From: an uncultured Verrucomicrobiota bacterium
GTDB lineage: Bacteria > Verrucomicrobiota > Verrucomicrobiia > Verrucomicrobiales > Verrucomicrobiaceae
Assembly: GCA_903960845.1 (NCBI GenBank)
Contig: CAJCCF010000346.1
Span: 1-34,416 of the forward strand
Length of the DNA: 34,416 nucleotides
Reading direction: 5' to 3'
Part shown: positions 14,424 to 22,602 of the stretch, piece after piece
Position numbering within the stretch: the stretch's first letter is position 1
Layout of the letters: every line of letters begins with the position of its first letter
Notes under the pieces: generated by a model
What the model was told of the DNA's origin: nothing
The model's input: the letters and a program-made list of their open reading frames with translations, nothing else
Database searches by the model: none
Program-made: the position numbers and the translations under genes

Positions 14424-16526
14424 ATGCGTGCCAGCCTGCTACTCTGCTTCATGACCACCATCTCCACCGCCCAAAGCCTCACCTACCCTGAAACCCGGAA
14501 AGACGGCAGCATCATCGACGAGTATCACGGCACCAAGGTGGCGGATCCCTATCGCTGGCTGGAGGATGACAACAGTGATGAAACAAAGGCCTGGGTGAAG
14601 TCCCAGAACGAAGTGACTTTTAGTTATCTCAAGGCCATTCCGCAACGCGCCAAAATCCGCGAGCGATTGGAGAAAGCCTGGAACTATGAGCGCACCGGCG
14701 TGCCGTTTGAGCATGGTGGAAAGTGGTTCTTCAACCGCAACTCAGGTCTGCAAAATCAAAGTGTACTCCATGTGACGGAATCGCTCGCAGCCGAAGCACG
14801 CGTGCTGCTCGATCCAAACACACTCTCGAAAGACGGCACCACCTCGCTGACGGAGGCCGCGCCGAGCGAAGATGGGAAATGGCTCGTCTATGGGGTGTCG
14901 AAAGCGGGCAGTGACTGGCAGGAGTTCCGCGTCAAGGACATCGCCACCGGCAAGGATACCGGTGATCTCATCGAGTGGGTCAAGTTCAGCGGTGCCTCGT
15001 GGGCCAAGGACAGCAGCGGCTTTTATTACAGCCGTTATCCAAAGCCCAGGGAGGGCGCGGCCCTGACGGAGGCCAACAAAAACCAGACAGTCTATTTTCA
15101 TCAACTCGGCACGCCGCAGAGTGAGGACAAACTGATCTACGCACGCCCCGATCAGCCGGACTGGGGCCTGCATGCCAGCGTGACGGATGACGGCCATTAC
15201 CTGATCTACAATATCTCCCATGGCACTGACCCGAAGAATCGTTTGTTTTACCAGGATCTCACTCAAGCAGGTGCCGGGGTCGTCGAGCTGCTCAATGAGT
15301 TCGATGCCGCCTACAACTTTATCGACAATGTCGGCAGCGTTTTCTACCTGCACTCTGATCTCAAGGCACCGCGCTACCGCGTCATTGCCATCGATGTCAC
15401 GAAGCCGGATCGCAAAGACTGGCGCGAGATCATTCCCGAAGGCGAACACAAGCTGGACAGCGTCTCATGTGTCGGCGGACAGATCCTCTGCAAGTCTCTG
15501 CAGGATGCGCGTTCGGCGATGAAAGCCTACGATCTCGACGGCAGGCTGATCCGCGAGATTGAGTTGCCCGGCATTGGCACTGTCGGCGGTTTCGGCGGCA
15601 AGCGCGCGGACAAGATCACCCACTATGCCTTCACCAGTTTCACCACGCCCGGAGCGATCTACCACTACGATGTCGCCAGCGGCAGGAGCACGCTTTGGAA
15701 ACAGCCGAAGGTTGATTTCGACGCCTCGCCGTATGAGACGAAACAGGTCTTTGTGAAGAGCAGGGACGGTACCAAGGTGCCCATGTTCATCGTGCACAAA
15801 AAGGGCATCAAGCTTGATGGCACCAATGCCACACTGCTTTATGGCTATGGCGGGTTCGATATCAGTCTCACGCCAAACTTTTCGATAGGCCGGGCCATCT
15901 GGCTGGAGATGGGCGGCGTGTATGCCCTGGCCAATCTGCGCGGAGGTGGCGAGTATGGCGCGGACTGGCATCTCGCCGGCACGAAGCTGCGGAAGCAAAA
16001 CGTCTTTGATGACTTCATCGCCTGCGCCGAGTGGCTGCAAAAGGAGCAGTACACCTCGCCCAAAAAGCTCGCCATCATGGGCGGCAGCAACGGCGGGCTG
16101 CTCGTCGGTGCGTGCATGACCCAGCGCCCAGAGCTTTATGGAGCCGCGCTGCCTGCAGTCGGCGTCATGGACATGCTGCGCTTCCACCGCTTCACCATCG
16201 GCTGGGCCTGGAAGAGCGACTATGGCAGCAGTGAAGATGCCGCTGAGTTCAAGGCCATCTACGCCTACTCACCGCTGCACCATCTGAAGCCCGGCACGCG
16301 CTATCCTGCGACCATGGTCACCACCGCTGATCACGATGATCGCGTGGTGCCCGCCCATAGTTTTAAATTTGCCGCGCAACTCCAGGCCTGTCAGTCCAAG
16401 GACGGGCCGCCCACGCTGATCCGCATCGAAACCAGTGCCGGTCATGGTGCGGGGACCGCGCTCGCAAAAGTAATCGAAGAAACCGCCGACGAGTGGGCGT
16501 TTCTGCATCAAGTGTTAGACATGTGA
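14424..16526 (+). CDS. Prolyl oligopeptidase family serine peptidase (S9A), exported
   Basis: A 700-residue peptidase cleaving short peptides after proline. A short signal-like N-terminus (MRASLLLCFMTTISTAQS) is followed by the S9A N-terminal region (DEYHGTKVADPYRWLEDDN), a seven-bladed propeller and the C-terminal alpha/beta-hydrolase domain. The triad is Ser555 (GGSNGGL), Asp638 (ADHDDRVVP) and His674 (SAGHGAG), against 554, 641 and 680 in the porcine enzyme. Arg640 corresponds to substrate-binding Arg643. Length and motif order are normal. There is no Shine-Dalgarno sequence; a promoter placed for a leaderless transcript lies just upstream. The methyltransferase gene follows after 11 bases and is probably cotranscribed. 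Confidence 0.93.
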   Translation: MRASLLLCFMTTISTAQSLTYPETRKDGSIIDEYHGTKVADPYRWLEDDNSDETKAWVKSQNEVTFSYLKAIPQRAKIRERLEKAWNYERTGVPFEHGGKWFFNRNSGLQNQSVLHVTESLAAEARVLLDPNTLSKDGTTSLTEAAPSEDGKWLVYGVSKAGSDWQEFRVKDIATGKDTGDLIEWVKFSGASWAKDSSGFYYSRYPKPREGAALTEANKNQTVYFHQLGTPQSEDKLIYARPDQPDWGLHASVTDDGHYLIYNISHGTDPKNRLFYQDLTQAGAGVVELLNEFDAAYNFIDNVGSVFYLHSDLKAPRYRVIAIDVTKPDRKDWREIIPEGEHKLDSVSCVGGQILCKSLQDARSAMKAYDLDGRLIREIELPGIGTVGGFGGKRADKITHYAFTSFTTPGAIYHYDVASGRSTLWKQPKVDFDASPYETKQVFVKSRDGTKVPMFIVHKKGIKLDGTNATLLYGYGGFDISLTPNFSIGRAIWLEMGGVYALANLRGGGEYGADWHLAGTKLRKQNVFDDFIACAEWLQKEQYTSPKKLAIMGGSNGGLLVGACMTQRPELYGAALPAVGVMDMLRFHRFTIGWAWKSDYGSSEDAAEFKAIYAYSPLHHLKPGTRYPATMVTTADHDDRVVPAHSFKFAAQLQACQSKDGPPTLIRIETSAGHGAGTALAKVIEETADEWAFLHQVLDM

Positions 16527-16537
16527 AGGAGAACCAA

Positions 16538-17125
16538 ATGATGACCGACTGGGAACGCTGTTACACCGAAGGCGAGACGCCATGGAACAAGGGCAAACCA
16601 TCACCGCCCATGGAGCAATGGGTGATCAACCATCATCCGCACGGCCGCGCCCTGGTGCCGGGCTGTGGCGTCGGGCATGAGGTGGCCATGCTTGCCGGGC
16701 AGGGTGTGGATGCCGCCGGGCTGGATCTGTCTCCCACGGCCATTGAGATGGCCAGGGCGGCCTACCCGGCTCATGCAGACCGCTTTGTCACCGGTGATCT
16801 GTTTGCCATGCCTGCGGAGTGGGTTGGTCAGTTTGATTATGTGTTCGAGCACACCTGCCTTTGCGCCATGCCGCCGGAACTGCGGACGGATTATGAAAAG
16901 GCCGTGCATGAAGTGCTGAAACCAGGCGGTTTGCTTGTCGGCATCTGGTTCATCAATCCCGACATGGATCCGGGTGAAAGCGGTCCGCCGTTTGGCATTC
17001 CTGTGCCTGAACTCGGCGTGTTGTTTGCTGATTCTCGTTGGGAGATCATCGAAGATGTCGTGCCGCAAATCGGCCATGACGGACGTGTCGGCCGTGAGCG
17101 TCTGCGCGTGCTGCGGAAGCGCTGA
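16538..17125 (+). CDS. TPMT-like class I SAM-dependent methyltransferase
   Basis: A 195-residue cytosolic enzyme of the thiopurine/thiol S-methyltransferase-like group. The N-terminus WERCYTEGETPWNKGKPSPP is the family's substrate-side signature (WxxxYxxGxTPWdxGxPxP). The SAM-binding loop is VPGCGVGHEVAML, followed by LDLSPTAIEMAR and the FDYVFEHTCLCAMPPELR motif typical of this group. It probably methylates small thiols, selenium or halide-like acceptors; the true substrate cannot be read from sequence. The start is fixed by a strong AAGGAG (16526-16531), 6 bases before the ATG at 16538, in preference to an in-frame ATG at 16493 inside the preceding gene. It lies 11 bases after prolyl oligopeptidase. 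Confidence 0.88.
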   Translation: MMTDWERCYTEGETPWNKGKPSPPMEQWVINHHPHGRALVPGCGVGHEVAMLAGQGVDAAGLDLSPTAIEMARAAYPAHADRFVTGDLFAMPAEWVGQFDYVFEHTCLCAMPPELRTDYEKAVHEVLKPGGLLVGIWFINPDMDPGESGPPFGIPVPELGVLFADSRWEIIEDVVPQIGHDGRVGRERLRVLRKR

Positions 17126-17140
17126 ACCAAAAGCATGCAG

Positions 17141-17185
17141 CCGTTGGCGGGGCTTTCAAAAAACACCGCCAGCAAGCGTCAACGG
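17141..17185. terminator. Hairpins between convergent genes
   Basis: TGGCGG (17145-17150) pairs with CCGCCA (17166-17171), and alternatively CCGTTG (17141-17146) pairs with CAACGG (17180-17185). It lies between the convergent methyltransferase and IMPase stops. The A/T-run is in the loop rather than after the stem, so it is only a possible terminator. Confidence 0.35.
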
Positions 17186-17191
17186 TTCTCC

Positions 17192-17947
17192 TTACAGATA
17201 CGGCTCGATGGGCAGCTTGCCGTTTGAGGCGCAGATGAACATGGTGCCGGGTTTGACGACGCTTGGTGAGGTGCTGACTTTGCCTCCGGCGGCTTCGACG
17301 AGCATGACTCCGGCGGCGATGTCCCACAGGCTGATTTGCTCTTCGATGTACGCATCAAGCCGGCCACTGGCGATGTAGGCCAGGGCGAGCGCGGCGCTGC
17401 CGAGCATGCGTGTCTTGCGCACATCATAAGCGATGCGCTTGTAGCGTTCGAAACCGGCATCGAGCGCGGATCTGCTTTTCGAGAATCCGACGGTGACCAC
17501 GGCCTCCGCCATGGTGGCGCGTGTGCTGACTGCGATCGGCTTGCCATTGAGCATCGGCGGCCCACCCTGGACCACGGACCAGGTTTCATTTTGCATCGGA
17601 TCATGAATCACGCCGAGCAGCATCTCCTTGGTCTGGCGGTTCCGTGCGGCAATGGACACGCAGAAATGCGGAATATTAAAATAGTAGTTCACCGTGCCGT
17701 CGATGGGATCGACGATCCATTCCACTTCGCCGTCGCCTCCGATGTCGCCTTCCTCTTCACCGAGAATCGCGTGGGTCGGATTGTTGGCGAGAATGATTTC
17801 GGTGATGAGTTTCTGGCTGCGCACATCCAGCTCCAGCTTGATGTCGTGGCACTGCATTTCATTGACCGTGAGATCGGAGCCGAAGTTGCTTCGAATGAGC
17901 TGACCCGCCTGCGTGGCGGCGTCGAGAGCGATGGGGAGGAGTGACAT
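17192..17947 (-). CDS. Inositol monophosphatase family protein
   Basis: A 251-residue Mg-dependent phosphatase of the IMPase/SuhB fold, hydrolysing inositol-1-phosphate or a related sugar or nucleotide phosphate. The metal ligands are visible: Glu64-Glu65 in LGEEEGD, Asp80, Ile82 (backbone) and Asp83 in WIVDPIDGTVNY, and Asp209 in LWDIAAG, the second family signature. Asp41 follows a variant of the usual KxDLVTxxD motif (IKLELDVRSQK). Substrate specificity within the family is not predictable from these motifs. It starts 14 bases after the coaB stop on the same strand, so the two are likely an operon. No Shine-Dalgarno site precedes the ATG at 17947. Confidence 0.9.
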   Translation of the reverse strand: MSLLPIALDAATQAGQLIRSNFGSDLTVNEMQCHDIKLELDVRSQKLITEIILANNPTHAILGEEEGDIGGDGEVEWIVDPIDGTVNYYFNIPHFCVSIAARNRQTKEMLLGVIHDPMQNETWSVVQGGPPMLNGKPIAVSTRATMAEAVVTVGFSKSRSALDAGFERYKRIAYDVRKTRMLGSAALALAYIASGRLDAYIEEQISLWDIAAGVMLVEAAGGKVSTSPSVVKPGTMFICASNGKLPIEPYL

Positions 17948-17961
17948 GAATGAGTGGCGAT

Positions 17962-18597
17962 TTAAGGGACGTGACGGGTGATGAACGTGATGAGCTCACG
18001 CGCGAGTGCCGTCTTGCTTTGCTGCGGCAGAGCTTGGGTCCGGCCGCCGGGGAGGCAGAGAGTGACGGCGTTTTCTGCGCTGTCAAACCCGATGCCGGGC
18101 TGGGAAACATCATTGGCGATCACGAGGTCGCAGCCTTTGCGGGCCAGTTTGTCCTGCGCATGCTCGATGAGTTTCTCCGTCTCAGCGGCGAAGCCGACGA
18201 GGTAACCTTTGAAACCAAACGCAAGCCGGGCCGAGCCGAGGATGTCCTCCGTGCGCTCCAGTTCGAGGATCAGCGTGGCCGCGTCTTTCTTGATCTTTTG
18301 TTCCGCCCTGACCACGGGCCGGTAATCCGCCACCGCCGCCGAAAAAATGGCCACCTCCGCGCTGGCGATGCGGCTTTGCACAGCCTCAAACATTTCGCGC
18401 GCCGCCTCCACTCTCACCATCGCCACGCCATCCGGAGCTGGAAGATGCACCGGCCCCGAAATCAAAACGACCTCATGACCCGCCGCCTGCGCCGCCTCGG
18501 CCAGCGCATAGCCCATCTTTCCGGAGGAGCGGTTCGTGAGATACCGCACCGGATCAAGCGGCTCGCGAGTCGGGCCGGCGGTGATGAGAAAGCGCAT
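17962..18597 (-). CDS. coaB: Stand-alone phosphopantothenate--cysteine ligase
   Basis: A 211-residue enzyme joining 4'-phosphopantothenate to cysteine in coenzyme A synthesis. Characteristic elements are ITAGPTREPLDPVRYLTN followed by SSGKMGYALA, then SAAVADYRP, EQKIKK (nucleotide-binding lysine region), GFAAETE and NDVSQPGIGFDSAEN. These cover the whole CoaB half of a typical 400-residue CoaBC; the flavoprotein decarboxylase half (CoaC) is absent, and the start codon opens directly on the CoaB domain, so it is a separate gene and not a truncation. The ATG at 18597 (MRFLITAGPTREP) is preferred over an upstream TTG at 18630, which is itself part of the candidate -35 box. Confidence 0.9.
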   Translation of the reverse strand: MRFLITAGPTREPLDPVRYLTNRSSGKMGYALAEAAQAAGHEVVLISGPVHLPAPDGVAMVRVEAAREMFEAVQSRIASAEVAIFSAAVADYRPVVRAEQKIKKDAATLILELERTEDILGSARLAFGFKGYLVGFAAETEKLIEHAQDKLARKGCDLVIANDVSQPGIGFDSAENAVTLCLPGGRTQALPQQSKTALARELITFITRHVP

Positions 18598-18602
18598 CCT
18601 GC

Positions 18603-18630
18603 ATCTTCCGTGGCTGAGCGCCGTGGTCAA
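18603..18630 (-). promoter_or_regulatory. Candidate coaB promoter (TTGACC-16-GAAGAT)
   Basis: Minus strand: TTGACC (18630-18625), 16-base spacer, GAAGAT (18608-18603), with the ATG at 18597 only 5 bases further on. Transcription would begin at or next to the start codon. Confidence 0.35.
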
Positions 18631-18811
18631 ACGCAGGTCTTAACCGCCGGCTTTGCCTTGGACTCGTCTAACTATCCCTCCGTATCAGGGGAAGGCATTT
18701 TGGGTCCTCTTCACGCCCGACATCTGCTTTGAGCTTTGCTGGATGGTTTTGCCAAGTTGCTGCCGTACTTTGCTCCATGAAATCCTGCGGCTTTTTGTTT
18801 GGAGGAAGATC

Positions 18812-19513
18812 ATGAGCCTGGGGCGGAGCATTCTCCTCCTGATCTTGTGCGGCTTCGTGACGATGCACGGAGCGGATACGACTCAGCAGGCAACATCATC
18901 GGGCGATGATTCAACGATTCCTCAATCGGTGAAGGAGGATGACTTTGAGGCGCTCTTCACGAACTCTCCATTCACTCGCTCACTGGGAGTTTCCGATTCA
19001 CTCATTCTCACAGGCATCGCACAAATGGAGAACGAGGTCTTCGCCACCCTTCTGGACACGCGTACCATGGAGTCGCATGTGGTCTCAAAAACGGCCAATC
19101 TTCGCGGATGGCAATTGCTCGGTGTCGGGGGCAATGCGGCCAAACTCCAAACATGGACTGCCAGGATTCAGGTCGCGGGAGGTGAGGTCATCTCCGTCCG
19201 CTATCAAAAGCCGCCCCCCAAATCCGCCCGGATCATATCGGGCGGCGGCTCCAGCAACACCCCATCTTTGAAAACGTCTGAAATGCAGGAGGCAAAACAA
19301 GCCGCGGTGAACTACCGCGAAGGATTCACTTCCGACGGCTACCCCAAGGCCCCGCCGCCGGAGATGGTGGACAAACTTTCGCGCTTGAGCGTGGGACAGC
19401 GCGAGGACATTAACCGTCAGATGATTGGTCTGCGCAACAAAGGTCTCGGCATGGAGGAGCGGCGCAAGATCTATGAGAGCCTGGTGGAACGTTCAGGTCA
19501 GGGCAGGCGTTGA
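18812..19513 (+). CDS. Secreted protein, unknown function
   Basis: A 233-residue exported protein with a signal peptide (MSLGRSILLLILCGFVTMHGA). The mature part starts with a polar linker (about 40 residues) and a compact domain around residues 45-140 (FTRSLGVSDSLILTGIAQME, then VFATLLDTRTMESHVV, and LRGWQLLGVGG). It ends in a helical, charged C-terminus (LSRLSVGQREDINRQMIGLR, then MEERRKIYESLVERSGQ). I recall similar short secreted proteins in Verrucomicrobia but no assigned function. The frame extends back to 18653, but a perfect GGAGGA (18801-18806) placed 5 bases before the ATG at 18812, plus the signal peptide, fix the start. A strong terminator follows. Confidence 0.75.
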   Translation: MSLGRSILLLILCGFVTMHGADTTQQATSSGDDSTIPQSVKEDDFEALFTNSPFTRSLGVSDSLILTGIAQMENEVFATLLDTRTMESHVVSKTANLRGWQLLGVGGNAAKLQTWTARIQVAGGEVISVRYQKPPPKSARIISGGGSSNTPSLKTSEMQEAKQAAVNYREGFTSDGYPKAPPPEMVDKLSRLSVGQREDINRQMIGLRNKGLGMEERRKIYESLVERSGQGRR

Positions 19514-19644
19514 TTTGCAGCCCATGAGAGGGGAATTCAGCAGAGCATAACCAATGAAGAATTCCTGTGCGAATTTCCATCTTCTGCAGGGTTTAAAAGC
19601 CGGCAAGCAAATCCAAGTTGGATGACTTCGGCCAAATTTCAGAA

Positions 19645-19669
19645 CCGGCATGCAATGCCGGGCATTTTT
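19645..19669 (+). terminator. Rho-independent terminator
   Basis: CCGGCAT (19645-19651), loop GCA, ATGCCGG (19655-19661), then GCATTTTT. A perfect 7-bp GC-rich stem with a T-run makes this the best terminator in the window. It serves the secreted-protein gene ending at 19513. Confidence 0.75.
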
Positions 19670-19770
19670 GCCATCACGGTTCAAGCCTGAACAATTCTCC
19701 ATTTTGTTATCCCTGAATCCCCCGGCCACTCCGGCCCGGCAACACGCAAATGCGGATGCAAGCGAGGGAA

Positions 19771-20535
19771 TCAAGCAAATTGGGCCACTCCCATTCCATC
19801 GGGGCAGGTGGAAGCCTGCCGCTGTCCTGCTAATTCCATGACGCCTGCTTTCAGGCGCTTCGCGACGGTGTCCCAGCCGGCGCGATCATCGGGACAATCT
19901 TCAAAGGTGATGGGCGGGCCGATTGAGATCCTGATGCTCAGGGGCTTGCTGAAGTGTCTTTCGGGAGGCCACGCGTGGAAACAGCCTTCGAGATAGCACG
20001 GAACTACGGGAACATTGGTTTTCGCCACGAGGCGGCCGATGCCGCTGCGGAAGGGCAGCATTTCGCCGGTGCGGCTGCGTGTGCCCTCGGGGAAGATGAT
20101 GAAGACTTCCTTCTCCCGATTGAGTCGCCTGCGCATCTCATCAAGATCGTGGTTGTGAGCACCCCCTCGGCGGATGGCCAGGGCGTTCAGGAAACGGGCG
20201 GCGAAGGCTGCCATCGGCCGCTTCTCGAAAAACATGTCGGACGCGGCAACCGGGAAAACGTGATCGCGCCAACTCGTAGGCAACAGCGAAGCGAGCAGAA
20301 TGCCATCAAGGTGGCTGGTGTGGTTGGAAACCAGAATGAAGGGACGACTCTTTGGAAGATGCTCGCGACCCGTAATGAGAGGCCGGTGCCAGAGGCTCAA
20401 CGCCGGACGCAACAGTGACCACATGAGGAGGCGCAGCGCGCTGCTGGCGAGCCCGTTTTCGCGCACGAGGCTGCGATGGCGTTCGATACCGAGCAGGTCA
20501 CGGTCGTGCGCCGGATCAAGGACCCAGTCATTCAT
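19771..20535 (-). CDS. PlsC-like lysophospholipid acyltransferase (fourth gene of lipid operon)
   Basis: A 254-residue membrane-associated acyltransferase that would transfer an acyl chain to a lysophospholipid or related glycerol-phosphate acceptor. The family motifs are SNHTSHLD (NHx4D, about residues 70-76), a FFEKRPM block, FPEGTRSRTGE (about 150-160) and VPCYLEG. The length is normal for PlsC-type enzymes. The ATG overlaps the stop of the CDP-diglyceride synthase-like gene as ATGA, implying translational coupling and joint function. In E. coli, ynbC sits at the analogous position of ynbABC, though it is a different domain mix. This is the second LPLAT domain in the window, after the MFS fusion. 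Confidence 0.9.
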   Translation of the reverse strand: MNDWVLDPAHDRDLLGIERHRSLVRENGLASSALRLLMWSLLRPALSLWHRPLITGREHLPKSRPFILVSNHTSHLDGILLASLLPTSWRDHVFPVAASDMFFEKRPMAAFAARFLNALAIRRGGAHNHDLDEMRRRLNREKEVFIIFPEGTRSRTGEMLPFRSGIGRLVAKTNVPVVPCYLEGCFHAWPPERHFSKPLSIRISIGPPITFEDCPDDRAGWDTVAKRLKAGVMELAGQRQASTCPDGMGVAQFA

Positions 20536-21551
20536 GGCATGGGGCCTCCCGAGATGATGCGTTCAGCCTCACCATGGCCGAGCGGGCCGAGAACAAGGGA
20601 GAGAAAATGATAGTAAAGCGGCGTGATAATCACAAGGCTGTCAAAGCGATCAAGCAGCCCGCCATGGCCCGGCAGCAGATGGCCTAGGTCCTTGATGCCG
20701 ATGTCACGTTTGATGGAGGAAAGCAGCAGATCGCCGAACTGGCCTAATACGCTGATTCCCGTGCCGAGAATGAGGAGCATCGGCCAGCGATCCATGGGGG
20801 TGCCGGGGAACATGAAGAAATGGCCGACGATCACTATCATGCCGGTTGTCAAGACGACGGCGCCGAGGGCACCTGAGACCGTTTTGCCGGGACTTGTGCC
20901 GGGGAAAAGCTTCCTTCCACCGAAGAATTTTCCGGAACAATAAGCGAAAACATCGTTCAACTCGACGCCAAGAAGCAGCAGCAGCATCAGCGGCCTATAG
21001 AGCGGAGCGGAGGTCATCAAGCCGAGATATCCGAACGAGAAGCCAAAAAAGAGATAGCCCATGATGCCCAGTGCCACGCGTTGAATGAAGCCCTTGGGGC
21101 AGTCCTGCGGAATCGTCACAATCGCGATAAGGCCGATGCCAAGTATGGGCGTGGCAAAGAAGAGTCGCGGATAGTTGTCGATCACCGCGAAGGATATCAG
21201 ACAAATGCCAAGAACAACGGAGAGGCTGATCATCTTCACGCGGAAGATGCCCGTGGCGCGTGCATACTCCCGATAGCAGAGCAGGCTCAGTGTGAACACG
21301 CCTGCGATCACCCACGCCGCGCCGAGCAGGATGGGCACGATCAATCCCATGCTGATCCAGATCCAGGAGCGCCAGCGCTCCCACAACTCAGCGTAAGTGG
21401 CATCGGCTATCTGAATCGTCCGGCGAAGCCCCATGAAGATCATGGGAGTCAGCACAAGAGCGGATGCCAAAAAGATGACGACGCCACGCGTCACCGGATG
21501 AGCGAAGGCGTGCTCATAGCCGAAAAATCGTTCTGCGGTCGTGGCATTCAT
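20532..21551 (-). CDS. CdsA/YnbB-type phosphatidate cytidylyltransferase
   Basis: A 339-residue polytopic membrane enzyme making CDP-diacylglycerol (or a related CDP-alcohol lipid) from CTP and phosphatidate. The C-terminal signature is complete: SSIKRDIGIKD followed by LGHLLPGHGGLLDRFD (SxxKRx4KDx5PGHGGxxDRxD). About eight hydrophobic segments precede it. The frame is open to 21686, but the ATG at 21551 overlaps the stop of the upstream phosphotransferase gene as ATGA and begins MNATTAERFFGYEHAF, so it is the likely start. Its position between a YnbA-like phosphotransferase and a PlsC gene suggests a dedicated paralogue (like YnbB) and not the housekeeping CdsA; whether the genome has another copy is not visible here. 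Confidence 0.88.
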   Translation of the reverse strand: MNATTAERFFGYEHAFAHPVTRGVVIFLASALVLTPMIFMGLRRTIQIADATYAELWERWRSWIWISMGLIVPILLGAAWVIAGVFTLSLLCYREYARATGIFRVKMISLSVVLGICLISFAVIDNYPRLFFATPILGIGLIAIVTIPQDCPKGFIQRVALGIMGYLFFGFSFGYLGLMTSAPLYRPLMLLLLLGVELNDVFAYCSGKFFGGRKLFPGTSPGKTVSGALGAVVLTTGMIVIVGHFFMFPGTPMDRWPMLLILGTGISVLGQFGDLLLSSIKRDIGIKDLGHLLPGHGGLLDRFDSLVIITPLYYHFLSLVLGPLGHGEAERIISGGPMP

Positions 21552-22222
21552 GATGATCTGTTCCCGAGCAGTTTGTGGCATTTGATCAGGCGGCGGAGTG
21601 ATGTTACGAAGCATCCGGCGATGACGATTGACAAAGCAAGTGCCAGCATGCCTGCGCTGCCTCCGCCTGCGAGCGCCGGCTGCCAAGGGGCGGGAGCAAA
21701 TGCTTCATAAAGCGCCGCTCCGACGATGACAAACATGCGGTGCGTTTTTGCCATGGGTCCGCCAAAGTCAGCGCTGGTGCCGAGAGCGCAGGCCTGCACA
21801 CGAACGTAAGCCGTGAAGATGGCGGTCATTGCGGCGATGTAGCCGAGCTCGGGAACACCGCCGGCCGCATAGCCGGCACCGACCAGTGTCACGGCATCGG
21901 AGAGGCGGTCAGGCACTTCGTTGAAGAGTTCGCCAGCCCGGGAGGCCTTGCCCGTTGAAACAGCCACCATACCGTCAAGCATGTTGCACATTCCCCGCAT
22001 GAGAATCAGGCTGCAGCCGATGACAAGCCACAGCGAAGGCCGGCTGCTCTCGCAGCTAAGGGCCAGCGCGGTGCCTGCGCCCAGGCTGGCGATGAGCCCG
22101 CCAACAGATATCGCATTCGGTGCCACGCCGCGCGCGGCGAGCCAGCGGGCCGCGGCATGCGAGGCGTTCCAGTTACGGGCGGCGAGAGGACGCCGTTCAG
22201 GAGTATAGTCGGCGGATTTCAT
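21548..22222 (-). CDS. YnbA-like CDP-alcohol phosphatidyltransferase
   Basis: A 224-residue membrane protein of the CDP-alcohol phosphotransferase family, which moves a phosphatidyl or similar group from a CDP-linked donor to an alcohol. The canonical motif is DxxDGxxARx8GxxxDxxxD. Here it reads NMLDGMVAV, eight residues, GELFNEVPD: the first Asp and third Asp are Asn and the Arg is Val, while the second and fourth Asp and both Gly remain. Asn at the same two positions is, from memory, what E. coli YnbA shows, so this marks a subfamily and not decay. The ATG at 22222 overlaps the preceding stop as ATGA; an ATG at 22234 is possible. Substrates are unknown. Confidence 0.85.
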   Translation of the reverse strand: MKSADYTPERRPLAARNWNASHAAARWLAARGVAPNAISVGGLIASLGAGTALALSCESSRPSLWLVIGCSLILMRGMCNMLDGMVAVSTGKASRAGELFNEVPDRLSDAVTLVGAGYAAGGVPELGYIAAMTAIFTAYVRVQACALGTSADFGGPMAKTHRMFVIVGAALYEAFAPAPWQPALAGGGSAGMLALALSIVIAGCFVTSLRRLIKCHKLLGNRSS

Positions 22223-22602
22223 GATGGTTTCCATCCCATGAGGAACATACCCGGGACCAACAGTCCCATGCCGGCCACATTGACGATGTGAATCGGTTCC
22301 TTGTAGAGAAAGCAGGCGCCGATTGCAGCAAAGATGAAAGTTGAAGCGTAGACCGGGTAAATGACGGATAACTCACCTTCGAGCTTGAAGGCGGTGATGA
22401 AGAGGACCATCACGCCCAAATAACACGCCATGCCACCCAGCAGGTGGGGGTTCATCAGGTAGCTGCCAAGACCTCCAGTGGTTCGCTCGGCCCCCGATTT
22501 GTAGAGAAACTGGCCCACAGCTCCCAGCAGGGATGCGATGAAGATGCAGAATATTGATAAGATGGGTGTTTTCATGGGCAGCGGGCAATCGTTCCTGCGC
22601 AA
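22219..22602 (-). CDS. Four-helix EamA/SMR-like transporter or flippase subunit
   Basis: A 127-residue protein with four membrane helices (about residues 14-34, 49-71, 80-99 and 105-124), resembling half of an EamA/DMT transporter or small SMR proteins such as ArnE/ArnF, which flip lipid-linked aminoarabinose. Features include LLGAVGQFLYKSGAE in helix 1 and LSVIYPVYASTFIFAAIGAC in helix 3, then KEPI. A TTG start at 22602 is favoured because AGAGGTGA lies about 6 bases upstream; the ATG at 22575 has no ribosome binding site. It overlaps the YnbA-like gene as ATGA. The context suggests transport of the lipid made by the next three gene products. Confidence 0.75.
   Translation of the reverse strand: MRRNDCPLPMKTPILSIFCIFIASLLGAVGQFLYKSGAERTTGGLGSYLMNPHLLGGMACYLGVMVLFITAFKLEGELSVIYPVYASTFIFAAIGACFLYKEPIHIVNVAGMGLLVPGMFLMGWKPS

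Noticed and set aside
14315..14482. N-terminal extension of the membrane-anchored protein upstream of the sirtuin
   Set aside because: It would run across the divergent promoter and into the prolyl oligopeptidase gene.
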